A stretch of DNA of 64,000 bases from Shewanella dokdonensis (GCF_018394335.1 NZ_CP074572.1:2666001-2730000), one strand, 5' to 3'. Shown: positions 42,126 to 52,111, counted from the stretch's first letter. Numbers and translations are program-made. The notes: generated by a model not told the origin, from the sequence alone.

Positions 42126-44027
42126 TTAGGCTGAGGCGGCTTGTTCTATACCATCAATCTGTTCCTGTAATTCGAGCCAACCCAATTCACTCTGTTCCAG
42201 TTGTTGGTTGAGTTTGGCGCGTTCGGCTAAGACGTCGGTCAGTTTGGCCTTATGTTGCTCTTCATACAGTTCGGTATCGGCTAGCAGGTTTTCTAGCTCG
42301 GCCAGGCGTTCGGTCACCTGTTGTTGTTCATCTTCCAGCTTACTCTGTTGTTTTTTCAGTGGCGACAGTTTTTGCCGCAGTTCCGCGGCCTGACGTTTCT
42401 GTAACTTTTTGTCTTGCTGGGGTTTGTTGTCTGTTGACGATTGTGGCTTGGCGGCTTTGGCCGCGTCCAGTAACCACTGATGGTAATCCTCCAGATCGCC
42501 AGCAAAGTGCTCGACTTTGCCACTATCGACCAGATAATAATCATCGCAAGTCAGGCGTAACAGATGGCGGTCGTGAGACACAATTACCATTGCGCCTTCA
42601 AAATCCTGTAAGGCCACGGTCAGCGCGTGACGCATCTCCAGATCCAAGTGGTTGGTGGGTTCGTCCAACAGCAACAGATTTGGGCGCTGCCACACCAGTA
42701 ACGCCAATACCAACCGGGCTTTTTCGCCACCAGAGAATGGCCGCACCGGTGACAGTGCCATATCGCCCTGAAAACCGAAACCGCCGAGAAAGTCTCGCAG
42801 CTCCTGTTCCCGTTGCTCTGGTGCCAGCCGTTGTAGGTGTTGTAATGGGGTATCGTCCAGGCGCAGATATTCCACCTGATGCTGCGCAAAGTAACCGATA
42901 TTGAGGCCGGGATTAGGCTGATATTTACCGCGTTGCGGTTCAAGTTGTCCGGCAAGCAGTTTAATGAAGGTTGATTTACCGGCACCGTTACGCCCCAATA
43001 AACCGATACGGGCTCCCGGAACCAGATTGAGATGTACCGAGTTGAGGATAGTGGTATCGCCATAACCAACGGCCACGTTTTCCATCATCACTAACGGATT
43101 GGGCAGTGCCGAAGGTGGACGAAACTCCATCTGGAACGGATTATCCACTGCGGCTGGCAACAACTCCGTCATTTTTTCCAGTGCTTTAAGGCGGCTTTGC
43201 GCTTGTCGGGCCTTACTGGCCTTGTAACGGAAACGGTCGACGTAAGACTGCATATGTGAGCGTTCGCGCTGCTGTTTTTCATAAGCGACTTGCTGCTGCG
43301 CCATGCGTTCGGCACGGATGGCTTCAAAGGCGGTGTAATTGCCGCGATAGAAATTCAGCTTCTGGTTTTCGACATGGATGATCTCTTCCACGATGGCATC
43401 GACGAAATCACGGTCGTGGCTGATCAGCACCAGCGTGCCCTGATAGCTCTTGAGCCAACCTTCCAACCAGAACATGGTATCCAGATCTAAGTGGTTGGTG
43501 GGTTCATCCAGCAGCAACAGTTCTGAGCGGCACAACAATGCTTGGGCGAGGTTGAGGCGCATACGCCAACCACCGGAAAAACTCTTTACCGGCTGGCTTT
43601 GCTGGGGCTCGCTAAATCCCAGACCTGCCAGCAGACTGCCAGCTCTGGCGCGGATGCTATAAGCACCAATGGCATCAAGCTTACCGTGCAGTTCTGCAAT
43701 GCTATTTCCGTTGTTGCGCTGTTCTGCCAGTTTTAACTGGCTCTCTAAATCACGAAATTCGCGGTCGCCATCCAGCACATATTCCAGTGCCGCCATGTCT
43801 AGCGCCGGAGTCTCTTGGGCTACAGTGGCAATACGCCACTGCGCGGGTACGCTGATATCGCCTTTATCCAGGTGCAGTTTGCCCATGATCAGTGCCAGCA
43901 GTGACGATTTGCCAGTGCCGTTGGCGCCGACCAGCCCCACTTTGTGACCGGGGTAAAGGGTGACGGAAGCATCATCCAACAGTACTTTACTGCCGCGGAT
44001 GAGTTGCGCGTGGGATATGGTGATCAT
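42126..44027 (-). CDS. yheS: ABC-F family ATPase YheS
   Basis: A 633-residue soluble ATPase with two ABC domains: Walker A GANGTGKS and GRNGAGKS, signatures FSGGWRMRL and FSGGEKARL, and Walker B LLLLDEPTNHLD twice. An ABC-F linker (RAERMAQQQVAYEKQQRERSHMQSYVDRF) and a coiled-coil C-terminal extension follow. ABC-F proteins bind the ribosome E site to relieve stalled translation or assist assembly. YheS helps ribosomes that are slowed by certain nascent chains. First gene of the leftward yhe cluster. Confidence 0.95.
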   Translation of the reverse strand: MITISHAQLIRGSKVLLDDASVTLYPGHKVGLVGANGTGKSSLLALIMGKLHLDKGDISVPAQWRIATVAQETPALDMAALEYVLDGDREFRDLESQLKLAEQRNNGNSIAELHGKLDAIGAYSIRARAGSLLAGLGFSEPQQSQPVKSFSGGWRMRLNLAQALLCRSELLLLDEPTNHLDLDTMFWLEGWLKSYQGTLVLISHDRDFVDAIVEEIIHVENQKLNFYRGNYTAFEAIRAERMAQQQVAYEKQQRERSHMQSYVDRFRYKASKARQAQSRLKALEKMTELLPAAVDNPFQMEFRPPSALPNPLVMMENVAVGYGDTTILNSVHLNLVPGARIGLLGRNGAGKSTFIKLLAGQLEPQRGKYQPNPGLNIGYFAQHQVEYLRLDDTPLQHLQRLAPEQREQELRDFLGGFGFQGDMALSPVRPFSGGEKARLVLALLVWQRPNLLLLDEPTNHLDLEMRHALTVALQDFEGAMVIVSHDRHLLRLTCDDYYLVDSGKVEHFAGDLEDYHQWLLDAAKAAKPQSSTDNKPQQDKKLQKRQAAELRQKLSPLKKQQSKLEDEQQQVTERLAELENLLADTELYEEQHKAKLTDVLAERAKLNQQLEQSELGWLELQEQIDGIEQAASA

Positions 44028-44172
44028 GGGCTAACGCAATAGTGATACAAATGAAAACGCCGATCATAGCCCACAAGCTGCGGCTTCCGCTATAGTGCAG
44101 ATGCGGCAAACTTACGTTAACGCCGCAGAATGTGGCAAAATAGCCGTTATGTTATCTGTGGTTGAGTAAAAA

Positions 44173-44370
44173 ATGAGCAAATCCAGAAAGCGTTTTGTTG
44201 CCGGAGCCCGTTGTCCCCAATGTCAGGCGCTCGATAGCATCGTCCTATATAAGGATAATGGCGTAGAAACGGTCGAATGTACTGAATGTGGTTACCATGA
44301 ACAACAGACGGAAGCCAAAGTCGCCGATAAGGCACAGGGGCAAGTGATCGGCCTGTTTAAGCCAGAATAA
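44173..44370 (+). CDS. yheV: YheV family zinc-ribbon protein
   Basis: A 65-residue protein of the TIGR02443/DUF2387 family. Two CxxC pairs, CPQC and CTEC, form a likely zinc ribbon, preceded by a basic start MSKSRKRFVAGAR. The function is unknown. It is divergent from yheS, with a 145-base promoter region between them. Confidence 0.88.
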   Translation: MSKSRKRFVAGARCPQCQALDSIVLYKDNGVETVECTECGYHEQQTEAKVADKAQGQVIGLFKPE

Positions 44371-44513
44371 TCTCGGTCACGCCGCTACCGCCCTGACATT
44401 GCCAACATCAGGGCTTTCCTTTACTTTAACCAGCTAAGATAAAGCGGCCAGAAGCCGCCTGCGTGAACGGTATTGCCGTGAGCCGCCGTTCTCTCTGTAT
44501 AACAAGGACAAAT

Positions 44514-47500
44514 ATGCCAAGCTTGATCCGAATTCTGTTGATCGACACCCACTTGCCGGGCGTAGTGGAACTGCGCCTCGACGGCCATACCAATATTTGT
44601 GGGACTAACGCCTCCGGTAAAACCACCTTGCAGCGCTTGGTGCCAGTATTTTACGGCGAATACCCCAGCCGGGTGGTGCCATCGACCCGTGACAGCTTCG
44701 AGCGCTGGTATCTGCCACGCGAGTCCAGCTACATCATTTACGAATACCAGAAAGCCGATGGCTTGCTGTATCAGGCGGTGCTGGCTTCGGCGGGGGATGG
44801 CAAAGGGGTTAACTACCGCTTTATTGGCAAAGGTTTTGAATTAGCTGACTACATCAAGTCACAGAATGGTGACACTATTATCTGCCACACCATGGGCAAA
44901 TTGAGGGATGTTTTTAGTAAGCTGAACGTACCGTACACCAATCTGCTCAACACCCGCGAATATCGCGCCATTATACAGAATGATCGCAGTTTGCTGAATA
45001 CCGGCAGCAACCGCAGTGAACTGCGCAATTACGCGCGGCAGTTTTCGCTGTGCGAGACCGACCATTCATTACGGCACATAGAAAAACTGGCCAAGGCGGT
45101 GCACTCGAAAGAGGGCAAGATGGAAACCGTCAAGTCGATGATTGCCGCCATTCTGGAAGAAGACGGGGTCAATCCGCCAACCTCCAGCATCAATCCGCAA
45201 CGGGTCGAATCCTGGATCCGCGAAAGTCAGTTGATTGCCGGTTTTGAAAAAATTCGCCCAGAATTCGACAAACTGGATCAGGAATTCAATGAACTGCAAG
45301 CCGCCGAGCTGCGTTTAGCCAGCCTGTCACAGGGCTATCGGCATGACGAAGTGCTGGAAAGTCAGCGGCAAGAGCAACAACAAACCTTGTCGCAAGAGTG
45401 TAATTTCCGCCTGAAAACCCTGGACGAACAGTGGAAAGAACAGCGCGATGAGATCAACCAGGAACTGTCGGCCGCTAAAGGCGATGCCAACAAACTGGAA
45501 GATGAACTCGACACAATTGAAAACCAGCAGAATGCCTATCTGGATGCCGATATCGAGCAGGCAAAAGCGCATCTGGAACAACTGCCACTGTGGCGCGCCG
45601 ATCTGGAAAGCCTGAGTGAGCGTCATAAACTGCTGACCGAAAAACATCAGGACGTTGAAGCCGCTTATAACGCCCGGCGCAGCAAAATCGGTGAGCAGCT
45701 CAACCGCGAACTGGAAAAACTGCATCAACAACAGGATGAACAGCGGGAACAGCTAGATAAGCAAAAACAACTTGCCAGTGAAGACACCGCCAAGCTTGAT
45801 AATGAATGGCGTGAGCGCATTGATGCGGGCAAAGCCAAGTTTCAGGAACAACAATACCAACTGAAGTTAGCGGCAGCTGAGCAGCAACTGTTGGTGAACA
45901 ACGTCAGCTATACCGAAGAGGAAAAGCTGGCGCTGGCGGTGTTTGATGAACGTATTGAACGCGCCGATACCGAACAGGAAGCGGCTAACGTTAAGGTGGA
46001 ACGCCTCGGTAGTGAAGAGCGCAAACTCAAAGCGCAGCGCGAGCAGGTGACCGAAGCGTTGCGACTGGCCTCACTGAGGGTCAATGAGCGCCAAGGTGAA
46101 CTGGATGATATCCGGCAAATGCTGTTTCCGCAGTCACATACCTTGCTGGAATTTTTGCGGCGTGAACTGCCGGGCTGGGAACAACATCTGGGCAAGGTGG
46201 TGAATCCGGAACTGCTGCATCGCAGCGATCTGCACCCCGGCTATCTGGGCGAAAGCGACAACTTTTATGGGTTAACGCTGGATTTGCCAGCACTGGATAT
46301 TCCGGCTTACGCCGCCAGTGAGCCGGAACTGCGGGCGCGCTTGGCGCAGGCCGAAGATGCACTGCAACATGCCGAGGCACTGAAACAAGCCGCCGAAGAG
46401 CAACTGGTCGACGCCAATAGCGCGCTGGATAGTCTCGGGCGTGAGCTGACCATGGCGCGCACCAGCTACAAGAATCTGCGCGAAGATTTGCGGCGTTTGA
46501 TGGAAGAGCGGCGTAATGCCCAAACCGCCATCAATCAGGCGCTGGCAGCGCGTAAAGCCGAAGCTGGCAAACGGTTAACACAGCTCGACTATGAGATGAA
46601 ACAGCTGCACAACCAGCATCTCGAATGGGTTGAGGAACAAAAATCGCTGGCGCTAGAAGCGCGCATGGAAAATCAGGTGTACTGGCAGGATGTCATTGGT
46701 GCTATCGAGCAGCAGTTACAGACGATTCGCGACAGTATTTTACAGCGCCGCGAGCGCGCCAAAGAGGAACAAAAAGCTTGCGATAGCTGGTATCGCAATG
46801 AACTTAAGTCTCGCGGTATCAACGAAGATGAAATCGTGGCGCTGAAACGGCAGATGCGCGAACTGGACAGCCAGATTGCCAGCGCCGAACAACGTCGCAG
46901 TGAAGTGCTGCGTTACGAAGACTGGTATCAGCACACCTGGCTACAGCGCAAACCTAAGCTGGTGAGTGAACTGGCGAAGGTCAAACAAGCGCTATCTGCG
47001 TTGGAGCAACAGCTAAAAAACCGTGCCAGTGAAGTAAAACAGCAACGGCAGCAGTTGGAAACAAGCTTGCGTCAGTCCCATGCAGCGCAGGTGGAAGCCT
47101 CCGAAAACCTCAGTAAATTGCGCGGCTTGTTGCGTAAACTGAGCGAATTGAAACTGCCAAAAAATAACGAAGAAACCCCGGGCAGCATCAGCGAACGACT
47201 GCGACAGGGCGAAGAGTTATTACTGAAACGCGATTACCTGTTGGGCTCAGTCAAACAGTATGTGGATCATTTCGATCAAGTCATTGCTGCCAAATCGGGT
47301 TCCAGCCTGGCCGAAACTTGGGAACGGGCCCGTGAAGATTCCAGCTATGTTACCGATAAGGGCATTCGCTTATTGGATTATCGCAAGCTGGTGCCGGCAC
47401 TGGAGCAACTGTTAAACGTGATGGTGCCGCAGTCGGTCACCGCCTTACGGGAACAGGGGCGTATTTTCGGTGTGGATCTCACCGCGTTTTACGATGTGCT

Positions 47501-48185
47501 GGCGGATATCGACCGCCGCATTGCCTCGCAAAGTGCGCGCATTACCCGTGAAGTGGGCGAAGAGCTGTTCCTCGAAGGGGTTTCCGATTCGGCGGTGAAG
47601 ATCCGCTCCCGTATCAGCGAACTGGAATTCTGGCCGGAACTGGAAACCTTCGTCAAAGCGTTCCGCGCCTGGAAAGCCGATGGTTTCAGCAAGTTACCGG
47701 ATGAACACTACACCGACAGTATGCGCCGGGCGCTGGATATTATCGGTCGCTCTGCACTGACCGGTGGCATTGCCAAGTTGCTGGAGATTGAACTGCGCCT
47801 GAAAGAAGGTAACTCTGACCTGATTATCCGTACCGATCGTCAACTCAATGAATCTTCCAGTCACGGCATGGCTTATCTAATTCTGTGTAAATTCCTGCTG
47901 GCCTTTACCCGGCTGCTGCGTGGCAAGGCTGATGTAACCATTCACTGGCCGATTGATGAACTGGGCACCTTGCATCACAGCAACGTGAAGAAGATTTTTG
48001 ATGCCTGTGAAAACAACAATATCTGCGTGCTCGGGGCGTTCCCGAATCCGGAATCGGAAGTGCTCAACCTGTTCGTTAACCGTTACATCATCAATAAACA
48101 GACTAAGCGCTTACAGCTGGTGAAACCGAAACTGGACCCGATTGCCAAAAAACTCAGTGAACGTCTGGCGAAGGAGGCGGTGTAA
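44514..48185 (+). CDS. SMC-like ATPase (MksB/JetC-like, DUF3584 type)
   Basis: A 1,223-residue protein with SMC architecture. Walker A GTNASGKT is at residues 30-37, with the nearby RWYLPRESSY motif typical of DUF3584/MksB-like heads. Long coiled coils cover about 240-520 and 640-930, separated by a globular hinge (HTLLEFLRRELPGWEQHL...). The C-terminal half-head has the signature NESSSHGMAYLIL (about 1112-1124) and Walker B IHWPIDELG (DE at 1148-1149). It probably forms an ATP-driven condensin-like complex with the next two gene products. The ATG at 44514 has AAGGA. It is shorter than MukB (about 1,480). Confidence 0.82.
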   Translation: MPSLIRILLIDTHLPGVVELRLDGHTNICGTNASGKTTLQRLVPVFYGEYPSRVVPSTRDSFERWYLPRESSYIIYEYQKADGLLYQAVLASAGDGKGVNYRFIGKGFELADYIKSQNGDTIICHTMGKLRDVFSKLNVPYTNLLNTREYRAIIQNDRSLLNTGSNRSELRNYARQFSLCETDHSLRHIEKLAKAVHSKEGKMETVKSMIAAILEEDGVNPPTSSINPQRVESWIRESQLIAGFEKIRPEFDKLDQEFNELQAAELRLASLSQGYRHDEVLESQRQEQQQTLSQECNFRLKTLDEQWKEQRDEINQELSAAKGDANKLEDELDTIENQQNAYLDADIEQAKAHLEQLPLWRADLESLSERHKLLTEKHQDVEAAYNARRSKIGEQLNRELEKLHQQQDEQREQLDKQKQLASEDTAKLDNEWRERIDAGKAKFQEQQYQLKLAAAEQQLLVNNVSYTEEEKLALAVFDERIERADTEQEAANVKVERLGSEERKLKAQREQVTEALRLASLRVNERQGELDDIRQMLFPQSHTLLEFLRRELPGWEQHLGKVVNPELLHRSDLHPGYLGESDNFYGLTLDLPALDIPAYAASEPELRARLAQAEDALQHAEALKQAAEEQLVDANSALDSLGRELTMARTSYKNLREDLRRLMEERRNAQTAINQALAARKAEAGKRLTQLDYEMKQLHNQHLEWVEEQKSLALEARMENQVYWQDVIGAIEQQLQTIRDSILQRRERAKEEQKACDSWYRNELKSRGINEDEIVALKRQMRELDSQIASAEQRRSEVLRYEDWYQHTWLQRKPKLVSELAKVKQALSALEQQLKNRASEVKQQRQQLETSLRQSHAAQVEASENLSKLRGLLRKLSELKLPKNNEETPGSISERLRQGEELLLKRDYLLGSVKQYVDHFDQVIAAKSGSSLAETWERAREDSSYVTDKGIRLLDYRKLVPALEQLLNVMVPQSVTALREQGRIFGVDLTAFYDVLADIDRRIASQSARITREVGEELFLEGVSDSAVKIRSRISELEFWPELETFVKAFRAWKADGFSKLPDEHYTDSMRRALDIIGRSALTGGIAKLLEIELRLKEGNSDLIIRTDRQLNESSSHGMAYLILCKFLLAFTRLLRGKADVTIHWPIDELGTLHHSNVKKIFDACENNNICVLGAFPNPESEVLNLFVNRYIINKQTKRLQLVKPKLDPIAKKLSERLAKEAV

Positions 48186-48824
48186 ATGAGCGAAATCATA
48201 GCCAACGGTGAACTGATTGAGCGCCTGTTGCGGGGCGAATTTATCTGCCGTACCAGCTTTGAAGACGGCTGGCGTGCCTTAAAAAATCCGGCCACCCGCG
48301 ACCGAGTCGAAGCCTATCTAAACCAGATTAACCGCACGGTGGCCCAGGCTGCTGAAGGCGAGGTGTTCTTTTGTGGCTACGTTAATCTTGGCGACAATGA
48401 ACGCAAAATCATTTCGGCACAGTTCCGTGAGATCTGCCAGTCGTTGATCCCGCTAGTGGAATGGCTGGTGCTGGTGCAGGAAGCCAGCGGTCAGGACGCG
48501 CCACTGACAGAAGGTGCACCGGTGCGTTTAACCGAGTTGCAGACCCGCATTGAAGATACGCCGGCGTTTCGGGAACAACTGGCTAAACTGAGCCAATATC
48601 GCTTGTTTGGTTCCAGCTCTAGCAGCGTTGACGGACAGATAAAACTGGTGTTCAAACGGCTGGTGGAACTGGGTTATCTATTACGACCAAACCCGGAAAA
48701 GCAGATTTATCTCGCCACTGGCAAGTTGGATTATTTGTATGAAGTGATCCGTTTTATTGACGAAACCGAGAGCCTGAGCCTGGAGGCGCAGGCAGAAACC
48801 GCCAGCCAGAGGGAACTGCTATGA
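48186..48824 (+). CDS. MksE-like condensin accessory subunit
   Basis: A 212-residue protein starting directly after the SMC stop. It is mixed helical with a winged-helix-like C-terminal part (GQIKLVFKRLVELGYLLRPNPEKQIYLATGKLDYLYEVIRFI). Size, position between an SMC and a kleisin-like gene, and predicted fold fit MukE/MksE/JetB-type subunits. Sequence similarity cannot be judged by eye, so the role is an inference. The end overlaps the next start (ATGA). Confidence 0.65.
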   Translation: MSEIIANGELIERLLRGEFICRTSFEDGWRALKNPATRDRVEAYLNQINRTVAQAAEGEVFFCGYVNLGDNERKIISAQFREICQSLIPLVEWLVLVQEASGQDAPLTEGAPVRLTELQTRIEDTPAFREQLAKLSQYRLFGSSSSSVDGQIKLVFKRLVELGYLLRPNPEKQIYLATGKLDYLYEVIRFIDETESLSLEAQAETASQRELL

Positions 48825-50041
48825 GCAGCAATCTGCATCAGGCTGGCGTCAAGTTACTGCGCTTGCTTGGCCGCCATGCCGAACTGGTGATGGACACCTA
48901 TCTGGGTGGCAGCATCGACGAAGAGAAGCTGGAACCGGCAGCTGTTAAAAAACTCACCGAAAGCGGCATCTTGTGGCGTCCAGAACCCGGCGAACAGCTG
49001 CGTTTGTCGCGCAATGTGCGGGCACTGTTGGAAGACGGCCTGAAAGATGAACGTAATCGCCAGATCAACGCTAACGTTGGTTCGGCGCTGGCAACGATTA
49101 AAACGCTGGCGAGTCATTATCGCGAAGCGCGCGCCAGTGTCGATTACAGCGCTGCTGAAGCTTATCTGGGGGATTTGTCTGAGCAGGTGTACAGCTTTAC
49201 CGAAAGTCTGCGTTACTCCATCCGTGTCTTGTGGGGCCGTATCAATAACGAGTTTGGCTATGTCGGTTCGATCAGTGCCAAAATCCGTGAGAACGAGCTG
49301 GCACAGAGCCAAGTCACCGAGCTGTTGAACGGGTTGGAAATGTTTGAGTTCAGCGAACTGGGCGAATTGGCGGGGGATATCCGAGAACTGCGGCGTTTGC
49401 TGGTCACCAGTTTGCAAGAAACCCTTAGCTCCTGCGCCCAGGAACTCAGCGTGGTACAGGGGCGATTGCTGGAACTGTTGGGACGTTTTCGTAAAATTCA
49501 GGGGCGCACCCGTTTGCTCAAGGGCTGGTTGCTATATACCGATCTGCACCCGGATTACGAAGTGGCCGACCATGTGGCTCATAAGCAGATCCCACAGTTG
49601 TTTAATCAAGCGCAATCCTTACTGGCACCGGCAGCGGTGGATGTGCATAACCCGCAGCATGAACCCCAACTGCTGGAACTGGTTGCCAGTGTGAAAGCTA
49701 TCAGCCGTGAAAGCTCGTCAACGCATACGCTACAACAGGCGCAACCTGTGGCTGTAGTTGCCGCTGAAGCCTTTGATATTCCAGATAATCCGTTGAAACA
49801 GGCGGTAGAAGAGTATTTCTGTGCGGTTATCGATTCCGGTCGTAACCAGTCGGCATTGCAGTATCTTGAGTCGCAACAGTTGCCATGGGATGCCGAAAGC
49901 TGGTTGTTCCAGGTCATCGGTGGTTTTGAGGGGCTTAGCGACGAACACAAACAATTTTTTGACCTAGAACCTTTGGGCGAAGCTCACCCCATTTACTCCG
50001 GTAATTTTATTATCCGTGACGTCGAAGTGGGGCTGCGCTGA
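48821..50041 (+). CDS. MksF/kleisin-like condensin subunit
   Basis: A 406-residue protein. The N-terminal winged-helix-like region (VKKLTESGILWRPEPGEQLRLSRNVRALLED) is followed by a long helical middle (LYSLTESLRYSIRVLWGRINNEFG type) and a small C-terminal domain (LKQAVEEYFCAVIDSGRNQSALQYLES). This is the layout expected of MukF/MksF/JetA kleisins that close the SMC ring. It is translationally coupled with the preceding gene. No TOPRIM-type JetD nuclease follows, so a Wadjet defence system is unlikely. Confidence 0.65.
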   Translation: MSSNLHQAGVKLLRLLGRHAELVMDTYLGGSIDEEKLEPAAVKKLTESGILWRPEPGEQLRLSRNVRALLEDGLKDERNRQINANVGSALATIKTLASHYREARASVDYSAAEAYLGDLSEQVYSFTESLRYSIRVLWGRINNEFGYVGSISAKIRENELAQSQVTELLNGLEMFEFSELGELAGDIRELRRLLVTSLQETLSSCAQELSVVQGRLLELLGRFRKIQGRTRLLKGWLLYTDLHPDYEVADHVAHKQIPQLFNQAQSLLAPAAVDVHNPQHEPQLLELVASVKAISRESSSTHTLQQAQPVAVVAAEAFDIPDNPLKQAVEEYFCAVIDSGRNQSALQYLESQQLPWDAESWLFQVIGGFEGLSDEHKQFFDLEPLGEAHPIYSGNFIIRDVEVGLR

Positions 50042-50339
50042 TAGCGGCAAACATTTACTGCGGATAAAATGCCTGTTGTCATCATGATGACGGCGGGTAT
50101 TGCACTTGCGTTGAGGTTTTGTGAGCGAACGCTAATATTCTTTTCTCCTCGGGACATAATGACTGTTTTCATTTTCAGTGGGCTGTGTATTGTAATGCTC
50201 AGCCACTGAGAGTTGTCTCAACTAATCCATTTAATGTCGGAAAGCACTTGTTTGCTTGGTTGCGCCATGATGAAAGGCTCTGTAGCCGGCGCACGGCTTA
50301 GGTTGCTTCTTGACGTAGGAACCATAAAGGAATTCAACG
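50042..50339. other. intergenic region with a 14-base palindrome
   Basis: Nearly 300 bases without a gene between the kleisin-like gene and the transglutaminase gene. It contains the perfect palindrome GTCATCATGATGAC at 50078-50091. I see no T-run terminator. AAAGG-type ribosome site sequence precedes the ATG at 50340. Confidence 0.5.
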
Positions 50340-51478
50340 ATGCAAAGACGTGATTTTTTAAAGAATGCTGCGCTGTTATCTACCGCGGGGGTGATCAGCC
50401 CCTTGCTGGCAACCTCGGTACAGGCTAAACCGGCTGCCACCGCAACAGAAGGCCGCCGTCGTTTTACTGTCACTCAACACTATGATGTAAAAGCGCCGGA
50501 AGGTTCCGCTGGTGTAGTGAAACTGTGGATCCCATTGCCTGTTGATATGACGTTTCAACATGTAGACAGTTTGCAATACCAAGGCAACTATCAAGATGCT
50601 TATATCACAACTGGTAATGCTTATGGTGCCAAAACGCTGTTTGCCACCTGGCCAGATGCTAAAAATAAACTGGCCCTAACCTTGGAATTTGTGATTGAAA
50701 CCCAGGATTGGGAACCGCGTAAAAACGGTGAGCTGGATAACTATAAAGTGCCTGAGGTGATTCAGTATCCAGCCGAAGTTAAACCTTATCTGCTGCCAAC
50801 ATCCCATATTCCGGTCGATGGTTTAGTAAAACAGACCGCTGATAAAATCGTCGGCGCTGAAACTAACCCGCTGAAAAAAGCCCATAAACTCTACCTGTGG
50901 GTGACGGATAACATGTTCCGCGACAACGATGTTATCGGCTGTGGTACTGGCGATGTGGCAACCATTCTGAAAACCGGCAACATGGGCGGCAAGTGTACCG
51001 ATATCAGCTCCGTCTTTGTGGCGTTGGCACGGGCGGCAGGGATCCCGGCGAAAGAAGTGTTCGGTATCCGCGTTGGACAAGCCATTAAGATGGGGAAATA
51101 TTCCCATAAAGCGTTTGGTAGTGCCGATGATAACGGCGTTGCCAAAATCAGTGGTGGGCAGCATTGCCGGGCGATGTTCTATCTGGCGGGTTACGGTTGG
51201 TTGCCAGCTGATCCGGGGATGTGACGAAAATGCGCCTGGTTGAGAAAAAGGATAAACAGGATCCCGCCTCTCAGGCCGTCAACGACTATCTGTTTGGTAA
51301 CTGGGAAATGAACTGGATAGCCTTTAACTATGGCCGTGATTTCGACTTGTATCCGAGTGCGGAACAGACGCCAATCAATGATTTTGCCTATCCGTATGCC
51401 GAAGTTGATGGCGATCCGGTGAATTTCTACGATCCAAAAGTGTTTGCTTATGACTACCAGTCAACCGAGCAGCGCTAA
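50340..51478 (+). CDS. Tat-exported transglutaminase-like protein, one missing base
   Basis: Periplasmic protein of about 379 residues after repair. It has a twin-arginine signal (QRRDFLKNAALLSTAGV, residues 2-18). The papain-like transglutaminase core has the Cys in GGKCTDISSVFVALARAAGIPA, the His in SGGQHCRAMFY and the Asp in WLPADPGD, so the triad is complete. The frame breaks at the G4 run 51215-51218; a fifth G gives ADPGDVTKMRLVEKK. It may act as a protease or amide-forming enzyme on envelope proteins. Its end overlaps the MerT-like gene by 29 bases. Confidence 0.82.
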
Positions 51479-51830
51479 CGTCCAGCCAAGCACGCGCGGC
51501 TTTGTGGCTACTGTGGCAACTGCGGTCATTGCCGCCGTTGCTTCTAGCCTGTGTTGTATTGGGCCCTTGTTATATCTGGTATTTGGGATCTCGGCGGCCA
51601 GCCTGTCTGGCGTGGAACAACTGACTTGGCTGCATTACCCGATGCTGCTGTTATCGGTGGGGTTAATTGCACTGGGATTCTGGCGCCTGTATTTTTCACG
51701 TCGGCCCTTGTGCAGCGGCACTTTTAGTCGCACCAAGATGTTAATTCTGTACTGGCTGGCGGTACCATTGGTGCTGGCTTTTCAGCTTTATCCTTATGTA
51801 TTGCCTTGGATTCTGGAGCAGTTTGAATGA
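51450..51830 (+). CDS. MerT-like membrane metal transport protein
   Basis: A 126-residue protein with three transmembrane helices. The vicinal cysteine pair SSLCCIGPLLYLVFGIS in helix 1 is the hallmark of MerT-type mercuric ion carriers. A loop with LCSGTFSR follows helix 2, and a Cys pair there is not complete. Start ATG at 51450 lies inside the transglutaminase gene; the end overlaps the MerP-like gene (ATGA). No merR or merA is nearby, so the metal may not be mercury. Confidence 0.75.
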   Translation: MTTSQPSSANVQPSTRGFVATVATAVIAAVASSLCCIGPLLYLVFGISAASLSGVEQLTWLHYPMLLLSVGLIALGFWRLYFSRRPLCSGTFSRTKMLILYWLAVPLVLAFQLYPYVLPWILEQFE

Positions 51831-52111
51831 AACGTTTAATGCTGATGTTACTGTTGCTATGCAGCCCGGCGGTTTGGGCCGCCAACGAAACAGTGATTAT
51901 TGACGTGGAAGCCATGACTTGTCCGTTGTGTGTTACTGTGGTCAATAAAGTGTTGCGGCAAACCGATGGGGTGATCAAAGCCAAGTCGTCACTGAAAACC
52001 CGTCAGGCAGTAGTGATAGTGCCAGCGGGCTTCGATACCGATAAATTGCTACAGGCGATTGCGAAGACTGGCTATACGGGCGTGATCCATCAGCCCGAAA
52101 AAGCGTCATAA
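51827..52111 (+). CDS. MerP-like periplasmic metal-binding protein
   Basis: A 94-residue exported heavy-metal-associated (HMA) domain protein. The signal peptide is MKRLMLMLLLLCSPAVWA, followed by the metal motif MTCPLC (GMTCxxC type, with the first Gly replaced by Ala) and the ferredoxin-like pattern VNKVLRQTDGVIKAKSSLKTRQAVV. It would bind a soft metal in the periplasm and pass it to the MerT-like protein. Coupled to merT by an overlapping start. A shared terminator follows. Confidence 0.82.
   Translation: MKRLMLMLLLLCSPAVWAANETVIIDVEAMTCPLCVTVVNKVLRQTDGVIKAKSSLKTRQAVVIVPAGFDTDKLLQAIAKTGYTGVIHQPEKAS

Noticed and set aside
44514..50041. Wadjet (JetABCD) defence system
   Set aside because: The gene order differs and no JetD/TOPRIM-type nuclease gene follows; the next genes are an unrelated transglutaminase and MerT/P-like proteins.
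50078..50091. Palindrome GTCATCATGATGAC as a transcription factor site
   Set aside because: Perfect, but short and isolated; no known consensus matched and no repeat copies nearby, so it is only noted in the spacer entry.
50340..52111. Mercury resistance (mer) operon
   Set aside because: MerT- and MerP-like proteins are present, but no merR or merA is seen and the metal motif of the MerP-like protein is slightly changed; specificity left open.
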